A DNA stretch of 64,000 nt, taken from assembly GCF_025515205.1 (NCBI RefSeq), contig NZ_JAOPFX010000001.1, positions 868,001-932,000 on the forward strand, given 5' to 3'. Shown in pieces: positions 44,650 through 53,572 of the stretch. The notes beneath the pieces are model-generated. The model was given only the letters and a program-made list of their open reading frames with translations, was not told the DNA's origin and did not search any database. The first letter of the stretch is position 1, and each line of letters opens with the position of its first letter. The translations under genes were made by a program, and so were the position numbers. The stretch comes from Microbacterium fluvii (GTDB lineage Bacteria; Actinomycetota; Actinomycetes; Actinomycetales; Microbacteriaceae).

Positions 44650-45528
44650 ATGGATGAGCGGATGCTGCGCCTGGGCGCACGGAGCATCGACCTGTCGCGC
44701 GAGCTCGCCGTCATGGCGATCGTCAACCGCACGCCGGACTCGTTCTACGACCGCGGGGCCACCTTCGCCCTCGACGCCGCGGTGCGAGCGGGCGTCGCCG
44801 CCGTCGAGGCGGGAGCGACGATCGTCGACGTCGGCGGTGTGAAGTTCGCCCCAGGCCCGCCGGTGCCGATCGACGACGAGATCGCCCGCGTCGTTCCCGT
44901 CGTGCGCGAGCTCTCGCCCCTCGTGGCGGTGAGCGTCGACACGTTCCAGCCGCAGGTGGCCGCCGCCGCGATCGCGGCCGGGGCGGTCGTCATCAACGAC
45001 ACGACGGGCCTGCGCGATCCGCGCCTGGCCGACGTGATCGCCGACTCCGACGCGGCGGTCGTCATCGCGCACAGCCTCGCCGCGCCGCGCACCGTGCTGC
45101 CGCAGCCCCGATACGCCGATGTCGTCACCGAGGTGCGCGCCTTTCTGGCCGAGCGGCTCGACGCCGCCCTCGCCCGCGGCATCCCGCGCGATCGCATCGT
45201 GCTGGATCCCGGTCATGACCTCAACAAGAACAGCCGGCACTCGCTCGAGCTCACGCGTCGGATCGACGAGCTGACGACTCTGGGCCCGCCGGTGCTGGTG
45301 GCCCTGTCGAACAAGGATTTCGTGGGCGAGACGCTCGGCCGCGACCGCGGCGAGCGGCTCGCCGGCTCGCTCGCCGCGGCGGTCTGGTGCGTCACCCACG
45401 GCGCGCGCATCGTGCGTGCGCACCACGTGCGCGAGACCGTCGACGCGCTGCGGATGATCGAGGCGATCATCGGGTGGCGGCAACCTGCGCGTCTCGAGCA
45501 CAACATGCGGCCGGAGGGCAACAGCTGA
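44650..45528 (+). CDS. folP2: DHPS-like protein of the FolP2 group
   Basis: A 292-aa TIM-barrel protein related to dihydropteroate synthase. True DHPS begins with a G-x-x-N-V-T-P-D-S-F motif; here it is MAIVNRTPDSFYDRGATF near residue 21, as in mycobacterial FolP2. DVGGVKFAPGPP near 70, SVDTFQPQVA near 97, VINDTTGLRDP near 115 and LDPGHDLNKN near 183 follow. The C-terminal catalytic S-R-K/R of true DHPS is replaced by ALSNKDFVGETLG. Mycobacterial FolP2 lacks DHPS activity, so a different role is likely. GGAGG precedes ATG 44650. Confidence 0.88.
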   Translation: MDERMLRLGARSIDLSRELAVMAIVNRTPDSFYDRGATFALDAAVRAGVAAVEAGATIVDVGGVKFAPGPPVPIDDEIARVVPVVRELSPLVAVSVDTFQPQVAAAAIAAGAVVINDTTGLRDPRLADVIADSDAAVVIAHSLAAPRTVLPQPRYADVVTEVRAFLAERLDAALARGIPRDRIVLDPGHDLNKNSRHSLELTRRIDELTTLGPPVLVALSNKDFVGETLGRDRGERLAGSLAAAVWCVTHGARIVRAHHVRETVDALRMIEAIIGWRQPARLEHNMRPEGNS

Positions 45529-45580
45529 ACCCTGCCGCGCGCCGCGTGCGGCAGCATCCGTCGTCCACGATCATGGAGGG

Positions 45581-46615
45581 ATGACGACGCCCCTCTCGTT
45601 GCCCTCCGCCCTGCCGCCCGTCGCCGTTGCGGCCCCGCGGCCCGCGCCGCGCGCGCTCCCCGCCGATGCCGCCGACCCCGGGCTCGCCTTCCACCGGCTC
45701 GTGTTCGCGCGGCGGCGTTCGGGCTGGTGGACTCCGCTGGTCACCGGCGCCGTCGGCATCGCGTTCTACTTCGCGTTCCTGGTGATGATCGTCGTGGCCG
45801 CGGTCGTGGCGATGCTCCTCAACCCCGACGTCGCGCAGTGGGTGCTGCAGATGACGGACTCGCTCGAGTTCGACTTCGCCGACCCCGCGATGCTGGCGGT
45901 GATGCTGGGCTCGATCGTGCTCATGCTGCCGGCCTACGTGCTCGCGTCGCTGCTGATCAACGGACGGCGGCTGGGCCTCATCTCGTCGGTCGTCGGGCGC
46001 CTGCGGTGGAGGTGGATGCTGCTGTGCGCGGGCGTCGCGCTGCTCGTGTTCGTCGTCTCGACGGCCGTGTCGCTGCTGATCCCCGCCGACCCGTCGGCCG
46101 GCGGTGCGGTGCTCATGCCCGAGGACAACCCGCAGCTGTGGTGGTCGCTGGCGGTGCTGATCGTGCTCGTGCCGCTGCAGGCGACGGCGGAGGAGTACGT
46201 CTTCCGCGGCTACCTGCAGCAGGCCATCGGGCGCTGGCTGCGGCATCCGGCCTTCGCGATCCTGCTGCCGGTGCCGTTCTTCGTGCTCGGCCACGCCTAC
46301 GACCTGCTCGGGCAGACCAGCGTCGCGGTGTTCGCGATCGTGGCCGGCTGGCTCACGTGGCGCACGGGAGGGCTCGAGGCCGGCATCGCGCTGCACGTCG
46401 TGAACAACCTGCTCGCGTTCCTGCTGTCGCTGGCGGGCATGAGCGATGTCAACGACAGCTCGCCCGGCGTGGCGGACTTCGTGTTCTCGACGGTCGTGAC
46501 CGTCGCCTACGCCGTCATCGTCGAGCTGCTCGTGCGGCGCGCGCACACGCGGCGCACGCTCGTGATCCCGCCGTCAGGTCAGGCCACGAGCGAGTCGGCG
46601 TCCATCATCGTGTAG
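45581..46615 (+). CDS. CPBP-family intramembrane metalloprotease
   Basis: A 344-aa membrane protein. About seven helices lie between residues 50 and 325. The CPBP catalytic motifs are intact: EEYVFRGYL near residue 204 (E-E-x-x-x-R), FFVLGHAYD with His near 237, and the C-terminal GIALHVVNN with His near 271. The family cleaves prenylated or other membrane substrates, or modifies bacteriocins and immunity factors; the substrate here is unknown. A GGAGGG sits next to the ATG at 45581. Its 3' end overlaps the convergent XPB helicase gene by 37 bp. Confidence 0.9.
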   Translation: MTTPLSLPSALPPVAVAAPRPAPRALPADAADPGLAFHRLVFARRRSGWWTPLVTGAVGIAFYFAFLVMIVVAAVVAMLLNPDVAQWVLQMTDSLEFDFADPAMLAVMLGSIVLMLPAYVLASLLINGRRLGLISSVVGRLRWRWMLLCAGVALLVFVVSTAVSLLIPADPSAGGAVLMPEDNPQLWWSLAVLIVLVPLQATAEEYVFRGYLQQAIGRWLRHPAFAILLPVPFFVLGHAYDLLGQTSVAVFAIVAGWLTWRTGGLEAGIALHVVNNLLAFLLSLAGMSDVNDSSPGVADFVFSTVVTVAYAVIVELLVRRAHTRRTLVIPPSGQATSESASIIV

Positions 46616-48219
46616 CTGTAGCCCTGCTCGGCCAGGAACCGCTGGCGGTTCTGCGCGAAGTCCTGGTCGACGGTGTCGCGGGCGATGAGCGTGTAGAAGC
46701 TCGCGGTGTTGCCGCTCTGCTTGGGGCGCAGCAGTCGCCCGAGGCGCTGAGCCTCCTCCTGCCGGGAGCCGAACGAGCCTGACACCTGGATCGCGACCGA
46801 GGCCTCCGGGAGGTCGATGGAGAAGTTCGCGACCTTCGAGACCACGAGCACCGAGATCTCGCCCACGCGGAACGCCTGGTAGAGCTGCTCGCGCTCGTCG
46901 ACGGGGGTGGCCCCGGTGATCTTCGGGGCGTCCAGGGCCTCTGCGAGCGTGTCGATCTGGTCGAGGTACTGTCCGATCACGAGGATCTGCTCGCCCGCGT
47001 GGCGGGCGACGAGGTCGCGCACCACCGGGATCTTCGCCGGTGCGGTCGCCGCCAGCCGGTAGCGGTCCTCGTCGGCGGCTGCCGCGTACTCGAGGCGGTC
47101 GTCATCGGGCAGGTCGATGCGCACTTCGTAGCAGACGGCGGGGGAGATGAAGCCCTGGGACTCGATCTCCTTCCACGGTGCGTCGAAGCGCTTGGGGCCG
47201 ATGAGGCTGAACACATCGCCTTCGCGGCCGTCCTCCCGCACGAGGGTCGCCGTCAGCCCCAGGCGCCTGCGGGCCTGCAGGTCGGCGGTGAGCTTGAAGA
47301 CCGGCGCGGGGAGCAGATGCACCTCGTCGTAGACGATCAGGCCCCAGTCCAGGGCGTCCAGTAGCGCGAGGTGGGCGTACTGGCCCTGCCGCTTGGCCGT
47401 GAGGATCTGGTAGGTCGCGATCGTGACCGGCTTGACCTCCTTGACCTGGCCGGAGTACTCGCCGATCTCCTCCGGCTTCAGCGAGGTGCGCTTGAGCAGC
47501 TCGTCGCGCCACTGCCGTGCGCTGACGGTGTTGGTGACCAGGATGAGGGTCGTCGTGCGCGTCGCGGCCATGGCACCCGCTCCCACGAGGGTCTTCCCCG
47601 CGCCGCAGGGGAGCACCACCACCCCCGAGCCGCCTTCGGCGAACGTGTCCACCGCGTGGCGCTGATAGGGGCGCAGCGCCCAGCCGTCTTCTGCCAGATC
47701 GATCGGATGCGGCGTCCCGGGCGTGTAGCCGGCCAGATCTTCCGCGGGCCAGCCGATCTTCAGCAGCTCCTGCTTGATGTGCCCGCGCGCCCACGCGTCG
47801 ACGACGTAGGTGTCGGCGGTGGGGTGGCCGATGAGCAGCGGCTGGATGCGCTTGTTGCGCGAGACCTCGGCCAGCACCGCCTTGTCGGTGGATCGCAGCA
47901 CCAGCAGGCCCTCGTCGTCGCGCTCGATGACGAGGCGCCCGTACCGGCCGACGGTCTCGCGGATGTCGGTCGACACCGACGGCGGCACCGGGAAGCGCGA
48001 CCAGCGGTCGAGGGTGTCGAGCATGTCGTGCGCGTCGTGCCCGGCGGCACGTGCGTTCCACAGCCCCAGGCGCGTGATGCGGTAGGTGTGGATGTGCTCG
48101 GGCGCGCGTTCGAGTTCTGCGAAGACGGCGAGCTCGTGGCGCGCCGATTCGGCGTCGGGGTGCGCGACTTCGAGCAGCACCGTGCGGTCGCTCTGCACGA
48201 TGAGGGGACCATCAGCCAT
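46579..48219 (-). CDS. XPB/Rad25-family DNA helicase
   Basis: A 546-aa superfamily 2 helicase. After the N-terminal damage-recognition-like region (about 1-180), motif I is LPCGAGKTLVGAGA near 205, motif II YDEVHLL near 297, motif III GLTATLVREDG near 328 and motif VI EAQRLGRLLRPK near 505. Bacterial XPB unwinds DNA 3' to 5' and is thought to take part in repair or transcription-coupled processes; this is family knowledge. It lies downstream of the helicase-associated gene at 48260 (40-bp gap), a pairing conserved in actinobacteria. Confidence 0.95.
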   Translation of the reverse strand: MADGPLIVQSDRTVLLEVAHPDAESARHELAVFAELERAPEHIHTYRITRLGLWNARAAGHDAHDMLDTLDRWSRFPVPPSVSTDIRETVGRYGRLVIERDDEGLLVLRSTDKAVLAEVSRNKRIQPLLIGHPTADTYVVDAWARGHIKQELLKIGWPAEDLAGYTPGTPHPIDLAEDGWALRPYQRHAVDTFAEGGSGVVVLPCGAGKTLVGAGAMAATRTTTLILVTNTVSARQWRDELLKRTSLKPEEIGEYSGQVKEVKPVTIATYQILTAKRQGQYAHLALLDALDWGLIVYDEVHLLPAPVFKLTADLQARRRLGLTATLVREDGREGDVFSLIGPKRFDAPWKEIESQGFISPAVCYEVRIDLPDDDRLEYAAAADEDRYRLAATAPAKIPVVRDLVARHAGEQILVIGQYLDQIDTLAEALDAPKITGATPVDEREQLYQAFRVGEISVLVVSKVANFSIDLPEASVAIQVSGSFGSRQEEAQRLGRLLRPKQSGNTASFYTLIARDTVDQDFAQNRQRFLAEQGYSYTMMDADSLVA

Positions 48220-48259
48220 AACGGGCCATTCTACCGGCCGCGGCGATGGGCCCGGTCCG

Positions 48260-49969
48260 TCAGGGCGCGGTGGCGACGCGCAGGATGTGCGAGACGGGCA
48301 GGGTGCGCTCGACGTCGGCCGCGCGATCGCGCCCGCGGAGCCTGCCGCCGCCGAGCCCCGTCGCCTCGATGGTGAAGGTGCGCTCGGTGTCGTCCGGCAT
48401 GCGCACGGCGACCTCGATCACGGCGCGCGCGCGCACCGCCTGCTCGAGCTCCCGCACGAGCCATGCGCCATCGGTGTCGGCGCCCTCGGCCTCGCGCAGC
48501 CGGGCTATGAGCGGCGCATACAGCTGCGCCGCGTCCGGGCTCGGCGCCCCAGCGCCCGCCGCGGTGCGGCGGTGCAGCGATTCGGCGGCCCCGGTGGAGT
48601 CGACGGCCATGACGGGGTAGCGGGAATCGGCGAGCGCCCAGTAGACCGCGTCGCGCCCGACTCGCGACGTGAGGGCGACCTCGCCGTCGGCGACGAGGCC
48701 CAGCGGCCGCAACGCCTGGTCGACGGCGATGGCGTCGCGCAGCGCCCGGTCGGCGGCGGTCACGACGGTGCGCGAGGCGGCGGCATCCCATTCCACGCGC
48801 ACGCGGCCGTGCCGCGACGCGGTGCTCTGGATGAGGTACTCCAGCGGCTGGGGGATGCCGGTGAGCGAGAGGGCAGAGAGGAACTCCCTGATCGAGGCGG
48901 CCGTCTCGCCCTCGGTGAGCGCGCCGCCGAGCGAGTCGGCGCTGAACCGGTAGGTGGAGGCCTGGGCGCGTGACTCGCGGTGGGCCATCGTGCGCAGCCG
49001 CAGCTCGAGCGGCGGCGCGAGCGGCCCCGGCGAGATCGCGGTGAGATCGGCCTGCAGATACACGCGGTCGATCTCGGCCGGCAGCGGCGGGTCGACGGGT
49101 ACCGCGTCGGGCCGCCCCGTGCGCAGCGCCGCGGTCCACGCCGGCTCGGCGCCCGACGGCGCGATGAGTCCCCATCGCACGGCGACGCGCGCGCGGCGCT
49201 CGGAGAGCTCTCGCCAGCCCGCGCGCAGCGGGTAGGCGTCGTGCCAGTGGTCGAGGGGCAGGATGCCGCCGCGGGCGCGCACCCCGTCGGGGGCCGCGGC
49301 GGCGAGGGCGTCGGCGACGATCCGCCAGCGCCGGGCGGTGGAGGCCTGCAGCCATTCTTCGCCGGCGGCGGTCACCTGCCACTCGCGCTCGGTCGGCGCC
49401 AGCAGTCCCGCGGTGCGTGCCGTCTCGACGAGGTCGTCGAGCTCCTCCGGAGTCTCGACCGCGCCGGCGTCGACGAGGCGGCGGCGGTCGACGGCCGATA
49501 CGGCGCCGCTGCCGGTGCGCGCCAGCGGCAGGTGGGCGGCGGCGAGCAGAACGTCGGCCAGCGCCCCCGTCGTGGTGAACGCGAGTTCGGCGGCGGATGC
49601 GGCATCCTGCTCCCGCGCCGGCGTGGGGTCGGGCGGCACGGGCCGATGCTCGAAGGCGTCGGGGTGCGCGCTGCGGGCGGCCTCGACGCGCGCCGTCACC
49701 GCTGCGAACGGCGTGCCGTCGGCATCGATGAGCAGCAGGGCGGCCGGCAGCTCGGGCGCGGCGACCCCGGCGGCGAGGCCGACCAGCGCCGCGCGGGGGA
49801 GCGAGGTGAGGGCGCGGTCGATCGAGGTGGGCTCGAGCAGCCCGCCGGCCGCGTCGAAGAAGTCGTGCCACGTGGAGCCGGGGCTCACCGCGCGGGCGGC
49901 GAAGGTGCGCGCGAGCGCGTCGTCGGTGAGACCGGACAGCCCGGTCGCCAGCGCCCGCTCGTCGGCCAC
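48260..49969 (-). CDS. Helicase-associated domain protein, XPB partner
   Basis: A 569-aa protein of the helicase-associated/XPB N-terminal-like family found beside bacterial XPB. It has no Walker motifs. The C-terminal part (about 330-480) contains FSADSLGGALTEGETAASIREFLSAL, PQPLEYLIQ and RVRVEWDAA, typical of the Helicase_C_3-type domain. The N-terminal half is helical and Ala/Arg-rich, with winged-helix-like segments (about 170-225). It probably modulates the helicase. GTG 49969 abuts the stop of the small membrane-protein gene. The local codon use is like its neighbours. Confidence 0.83.
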   Translation of the reverse strand: MADERALATGLSGLTDDALARTFAARAVSPGSTWHDFFDAAGGLLEPTSIDRALTSLPRAALVGLAAGVAAPELPAALLLIDADGTPFAAVTARVEAARSAHPDAFEHRPVPPDPTPAREQDAASAAELAFTTTGALADVLLAAAHLPLARTGSGAVSAVDRRRLVDAGAVETPEELDDLVETARTAGLLAPTEREWQVTAAGEEWLQASTARRWRIVADALAAAAPDGVRARGGILPLDHWHDAYPLRAGWRELSERRARVAVRWGLIAPSGAEPAWTAALRTGRPDAVPVDPPLPAEIDRVYLQADLTAISPGPLAPPLELRLRTMAHRESRAQASTYRFSADSLGGALTEGETAASIREFLSALSLTGIPQPLEYLIQSTASRHGRVRVEWDAAASRTVVTAADRALRDAIAVDQALRPLGLVADGEVALTSRVGRDAVYWALADSRYPVMAVDSTGAAESLHRRTAAGAGAPSPDAAQLYAPLIARLREAEGADTDGAWLVRELEQAVRARAVIEVAVRMPDDTERTFTIEATGLGGGRLRGRDRAADVERTLPVSHILRVATAP

Positions 49970-50236
49970 TCAGCTGCCCTTGTTCGCTCGTGCCCTCCGC
50001 ACGAAGCTCATGATGAGCACGGTCAGCAGCAGCACGAACGCCACGATCGGGGCGAAGTAGACGAGGATCCCGATCACCGGCCAGATGCCGGACTTCATGT
50101 CGCCGCCGCTGCTGGAGCCGATCATGATCGCGAAGAAGCAGATCACCGAGAGCGCCAGCAGGCCCAGCGACATGAAAGCCAGGATGCGGTCGATACGACG
50201 GATCGGCACGTCGCCGTCGGGAGTGCTGTTGCTCAT
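49970..50236 (-). CDS. Small two-helix membrane protein
   Basis: An 88-aa protein with two transmembrane helices at about 17-37 and 48-75. A short extracytoplasmic-looking loop (GSSSGGDMKSG) lies between them and a basic end (FVRRARANKGS) follows. Many actinobacterial genomes carry such a gene just upstream of the XPB-associated pair. I do not recognise a characterised family. It is the first gene of this minus-strand unit; its stop touches the start of the next gene. Confidence 0.7.
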   Translation of the reverse strand: MSNSTPDGDVPIRRIDRILAFMSLGLLALSVICFFAIMIGSSSGGDMKSGIWPVIGILVYFAPIVAFVLLLTVLIMSFVRRARANKGS

Positions 50237-50359
50237 CCGCCCCAGCCTATCCCCCCGAGGGCCCGGCGGCGGTGCGTGGCGTAGGCTGGGATCGGGGACG
50301 CCGTGTCTCCGTTTCCGTCATGCCCGCCCGCGAGCGGCGCGATACACAGCGAGGTCTCC

Positions 50360-50743
50360 ATGCCCACCGGCAAGGTCAGGTTCTACGACGAGGAGAAGGG
50401 GTTCGGCTTCATCACCGCAGAAGACGGCCAGGACGTCTTCCTGCACGCCACCGCCCTTCCCGCGGGGGCAGCCGCCCCCACGCAGGGCACGCGCGTGGAG
50501 TTCGGGGTGGCCGACGGGCGCAAGGGGCTGCAGGCCCTCGCCGTGCGGGTGCTGGACGCGCCTGTGAGCATGGCCAAGCGCAACCGCATGAAGGCCGACG
50601 ACATGGCGATCGTGATCGAAGACGTCGTGAAGCTGCTCGACGGCATCGGCGGCGATCTGCGTCACGGCAACTACCCCAAGGGTGCGCAGGCCAAGAAGGT
50701 CGCCGCCATTCTGCGCAAGGTGGCCGATGACCTCGACGCCTGA
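50360..50743 (+). CDS. Cold-shock-domain protein with C-terminal extension
   Basis: A 127-aa protein. Residues 1-66 form a cold-shock OB-fold (RNP1 KGFGFITA, RNP2 VFLHATAL). A helical extension at about 70-127 (MAKRNRMKADDMAIVIEDVVKLLDGIGGDLRHG) roughly doubles the usual length. This extended form is typical of an actinobacterial subgroup. The extension may mediate dimerisation or bind a partner. The ATG follows GAGGT. TAGGCT near 50281 could be a -10. The next gene, DUF3027, starts inside its 3' end (17-bp overlap), an order conserved in the phylum. Confidence 0.9.
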   Translation: MPTGKVRFYDEEKGFGFITAEDGQDVFLHATALPAGAAAPTQGTRVEFGVADGRKGLQALAVRVLDAPVSMAKRNRMKADDMAIVIEDVVKLLDGIGGDLRHGNYPKGAQAKKVAAILRKVADDLDA

Positions 50744-51329
50744 GCCCGAGGCCACGCCCGATCCGGCGCTGATCGAGGCGCACGATCTCGCGCTCGCCGC
50801 GCTGCGCGAGATCACCCCGGAGCGCACGATCGGCCCCGCCGCGGGCTACCGGCTCGAAGACGAGGGCGTCGTGTCGCTGCGCTTCGAGAATCGCCTGGGC
50901 GGCTACCCCGGCTGGTACTGGACGGTCTCGCTCGCGCGCGTGGAAGGTGCCGAGCCCACGGTGCTCGAGGTCGAGCTGCTGCCGGGCGACGGCGCGCTGC
51001 TGGCGCCCGATTGGGTGCCGTGGGCGGTGCGACTGGCCGAGTACCAGGCGACGCAGGCGGCGCTCGCCGAAGCGGCCGAGGGCGAAGACGGCGCCGATGA
51101 CGATCTCGACGACGTCGAAGACGGCGACGACCTCGACGATGACGACGACGTCGAAGACCTGGACGCCGCGGACTTCGACGAGGACGGATCGCCCATCCTG
51201 CACGCCGGAGACCTCGACGGCGTCGACATCGACGAACTCGACGACGACTCGGACGACGAGGACGCCGAAGACGACGACGACTCGGACGACGAGGACGCCG
51301 ACGACGAGGGCGACGACTCCGACGACTGA
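50727..51329 (+). CDS. DUF3027 protein with long acidic tail
   Basis: A 200-aa actinobacterial DUF3027 protein. The conserved part (about 10-115) has ALAALREITPERTIGPAAGYRLEDEGVVSLRF, GGYPGWYWTVSLARVEG and LLAPDWVPWAVRL. The last 80 residues are nearly all Asp/Glu with Gly/Ser spacers, encoded by GAC/GAT repeats at 51078-51320. Function is unknown. It overlaps the preceding cold-shock-domain gene by 17 bp, implying joint expression. The polyanionic tail suggests interaction with a basic or nucleic-acid-binding partner; this is inference. Confidence 0.87.
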   Translation: MTSTPEPEATPDPALIEAHDLALAALREITPERTIGPAAGYRLEDEGVVSLRFENRLGGYPGWYWTVSLARVEGAEPTVLEVELLPGDGALLAPDWVPWAVRLAEYQATQAALAEAAEGEDGADDDLDDVEDGDDLDDDDDVEDLDAADFDEDGSPILHAGDLDGVDIDELDDDSDDEDAEDDDDSDDEDADDEGDDSDD

Positions 51330-51331
51330 GG

Positions 51332-53572
51332 TCAGCGCACCGTGAAGGTCGCGCTCAGCAGGTCGTCGTCACGCGACGACGGGCCGACCAGCAGATCGAA
51401 CGCGCCTGGCTCGACGATGCGGCGACCGGCCGCATCCACGATCGTGCAGTCGGCCACCGGCAGGGTGAGCTCCACGGTCGCCTCGGCGCCGGGGGCGAGG
51501 TCGACGGTGCGGTACGCCTTGAGCTCTCTGTCTGCCCAGCTCACCGAGGCGACCTGGTCGCGCACATAGACCTGCACGACCTCGCGGGCGGGCCGTGAGC
51601 CGGTGTTGCGCACAGTCACGACGGCGCGCACCTCGGTGTCGGGGTGCTCGTCGACGATGCGGAGGTCGGAGTACTCGACCGTCGTGTACGACAGCCCCTC
51701 GCCGAACACGTGCGCCGGGCTCTGGGTGAGGTCGGCGTAGCGGTCGCCGTGCTGCCCGCGGATCTGGTTGTAGTACGTCGGCTGCTGGCCGACGTGACGG
51801 GCGAACGAGATCGGCAGGCGACCGGTGGGCTCGATGACGCCCCGCAGCAGCTCGGCGATCGCGCGGCCGCCCTGCATGCCGGGGTTCGCCGCCCACACCA
51901 GCGCGGCGGCACGTGCCGCCGACGGCGGCAGCACGAGGGGCTTGGACGCCAGCAGCACCACGACGACAGGCGTGCCGGTGGCCACGAGCGCGTCGAGCAG
52001 CGCGATCTGGCCGCCGATCAGGTCGAGGGTCGCCGTGGATCTGCCCTCGCCGACCAGCTCGACCCGATCGCCGACGACGGCGACGACGACGTCGGCCCGC
52101 TCGGCGGCCGCGACGGCCTCGGCGATGAGGGCCTCGTCGGGCGGGGTGGGCACGACCACCTGCGGGCGGGGCTGCCCGTCGGGGAAGAACGCCCCCGCGG
52201 GGTCTTCGGCCAGGGTCAGGATGCCGGCGCCGACGGCGTGCTCGATGACACAGCCGTCCGGAGCCTGCGCGCGCAGCCCGTCGAGCACCGTCGTGATCAT
52301 CTCGCGCGGGTGCCCGTTCGGCAGCCAGTCGGCCTGCCCCGACGAGCCCGCCCAGTCGCCCAGCTGGGTCTGCGCGTCGTCGGCGAGCGGGCCGACGACC
52401 GCGATGCGCCGCGTGCCGGGGCAGAGCGGCAGCGTGCCGTCGTTGCGCAGCAGCACGAGCGAGCGCCGAGCGGCCTCGAGGTTGAGCGCCGTGTGCTGGG
52501 CGCTCGCGACGACCTCGCCGATGCGGGCGTGGTCGGGCAGTCGGGGGTCTTCGAACAGGCCGAGTTCGAACTTGAGGGTCAGGATGCGGGCGACCGCGCG
52601 GTCGAGGTCGCTCTCGGCGAGGAGGCCCTGTGCGATGGCGTCGAGGGCGCCCTGATAGAAGCCGGGAGTCGTCATCACCATGTCGTTGCCGGCCCTCACC
52701 GCCGCCGCCGACGCGTGGGCGTAGTCGGGCTGCACCCGCTGCTCCCACACCATGCGACCCACGTTGTCCCAGTCGGTGATGAGGGTGCCGGTGTAGCCCC
52801 ACTCGCCTCGGAGCACGTCGTTCAGCAGCCACTCATTGACGGTGATCGGCACGCCGTCAGTCGTCTGGTAGCCGAGCATGAAGGTGCGGCAGCCCTCTTT
52901 CGTGACCCGCTCGAACGGCGGCAGGAACCATGAGCGCAGCTTTCGAGGGGAGATATCGGCCTCGCTCGCGTCGCGCCCGCCCTGCGTCTCGGAGTAGCCG
53001 GCGAAGTGCTTGGCGGTGGCCAGGATCGCGGTGGGGTCGGCCAGACCATCGCCCTGGTAGCCGCGCACCATCGCCGAGGCCAGCTCGCCGATGAGGAAGG
53101 GGTCTTCGCCGAAGGTCTCGTCGACCCGGCCCCAGCGGAGGTCGCGCGCGATGCACAGCACGGGAGAGAAAGTCCAGTGGATGCCGGTGGCGGCGACCTC
53201 GACGGCCGTCACGCGCGCCACCCGCTCGAGCAGCTCGGCATCCCACGAGGCGGCCATGCCGAGCTGGGTCGGAAAGATGGTGGCGCCCTCGAAGAACGAG
53301 TGCCCGTGGATGCAGTCCTCTGCCACGAGAAGCGGGATGCGCAGACGGGTGCGGGCGACCAGCTCGTGCGCGAGCGCGAGGCGGGCGGGGGAGGCGTGCA
53401 GGATCGAGCCGACGTGCTGGTGAACCACCTGCTGCTCGACGTCGTCGCGCGCGTCGAGCTGCAGCATCTGCCCCACCTTCTCTTCGACGGTCATGCGTCC
53501 GAGCAGGTCGGCGACGCGGTCAACGACGGGCAGTGCGGTGTCGAGGTAGGGGGTGTCGACGGCGAGGGTCAC
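51332..53572 (-). CDS. Glycoside hydrolase family 3 (beta-glucosidase-like)
   Basis: A 746-aa GH3 enzyme. The TIM-barrel domain (about 20-310) has EEKVGQMLQLDARDD, LGMAASWDAEL, DLRWGRVDETFGEDP, ILATAKHFAGY and the nucleophile Asp in LITDWDNVGRM near 266. The alpha/beta sandwich (about 350-570) and a C-terminal fibronectin III-like domain (about 640-740) follow. There is no signal peptide, so it acts in the cytoplasm. The GTG start overlaps the permease stop (GTGA), making it the last gene of the ABC operon. It probably hydrolyses the imported beta-linked disaccharide or glycoside. Confidence 0.93.
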   Translation of the reverse strand: MTLAVDTPYLDTALPVVDRVADLLGRMTVEEKVGQMLQLDARDDVEQQVVHQHVGSILHASPARLALAHELVARTRLRIPLLVAEDCIHGHSFFEGATIFPTQLGMAASWDAELLERVARVTAVEVAATGIHWTFSPVLCIARDLRWGRVDETFGEDPFLIGELASAMVRGYQGDGLADPTAILATAKHFAGYSETQGGRDASEADISPRKLRSWFLPPFERVTKEGCRTFMLGYQTTDGVPITVNEWLLNDVLRGEWGYTGTLITDWDNVGRMVWEQRVQPDYAHASAAAVRAGNDMVMTTPGFYQGALDAIAQGLLAESDLDRAVARILTLKFELGLFEDPRLPDHARIGEVVASAQHTALNLEAARRSLVLLRNDGTLPLCPGTRRIAVVGPLADDAQTQLGDWAGSSGQADWLPNGHPREMITTVLDGLRAQAPDGCVIEHAVGAGILTLAEDPAGAFFPDGQPRPQVVVPTPPDEALIAEAVAAAERADVVVAVVGDRVELVGEGRSTATLDLIGGQIALLDALVATGTPVVVVLLASKPLVLPPSAARAAALVWAANPGMQGGRAIAELLRGVIEPTGRLPISFARHVGQQPTYYNQIRGQHGDRYADLTQSPAHVFGEGLSYTTVEYSDLRIVDEHPDTEVRAVVTVRNTGSRPAREVVQVYVRDQVASVSWADRELKAYRTVDLAPGAEATVELTLPVADCTIVDAAGRRIVEPGAFDLLVGPSSRDDDLLSATFTVR

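Noticed and set aside
41963..44842. A 959-codon plus-strand open frame antisense to the two-component system
   Set aside because: It is an Arg/Asp/Gly-rich shadow of two clear minus-strand genes with intact kinase and regulator motifs; high G+C makes such antisense frames common.
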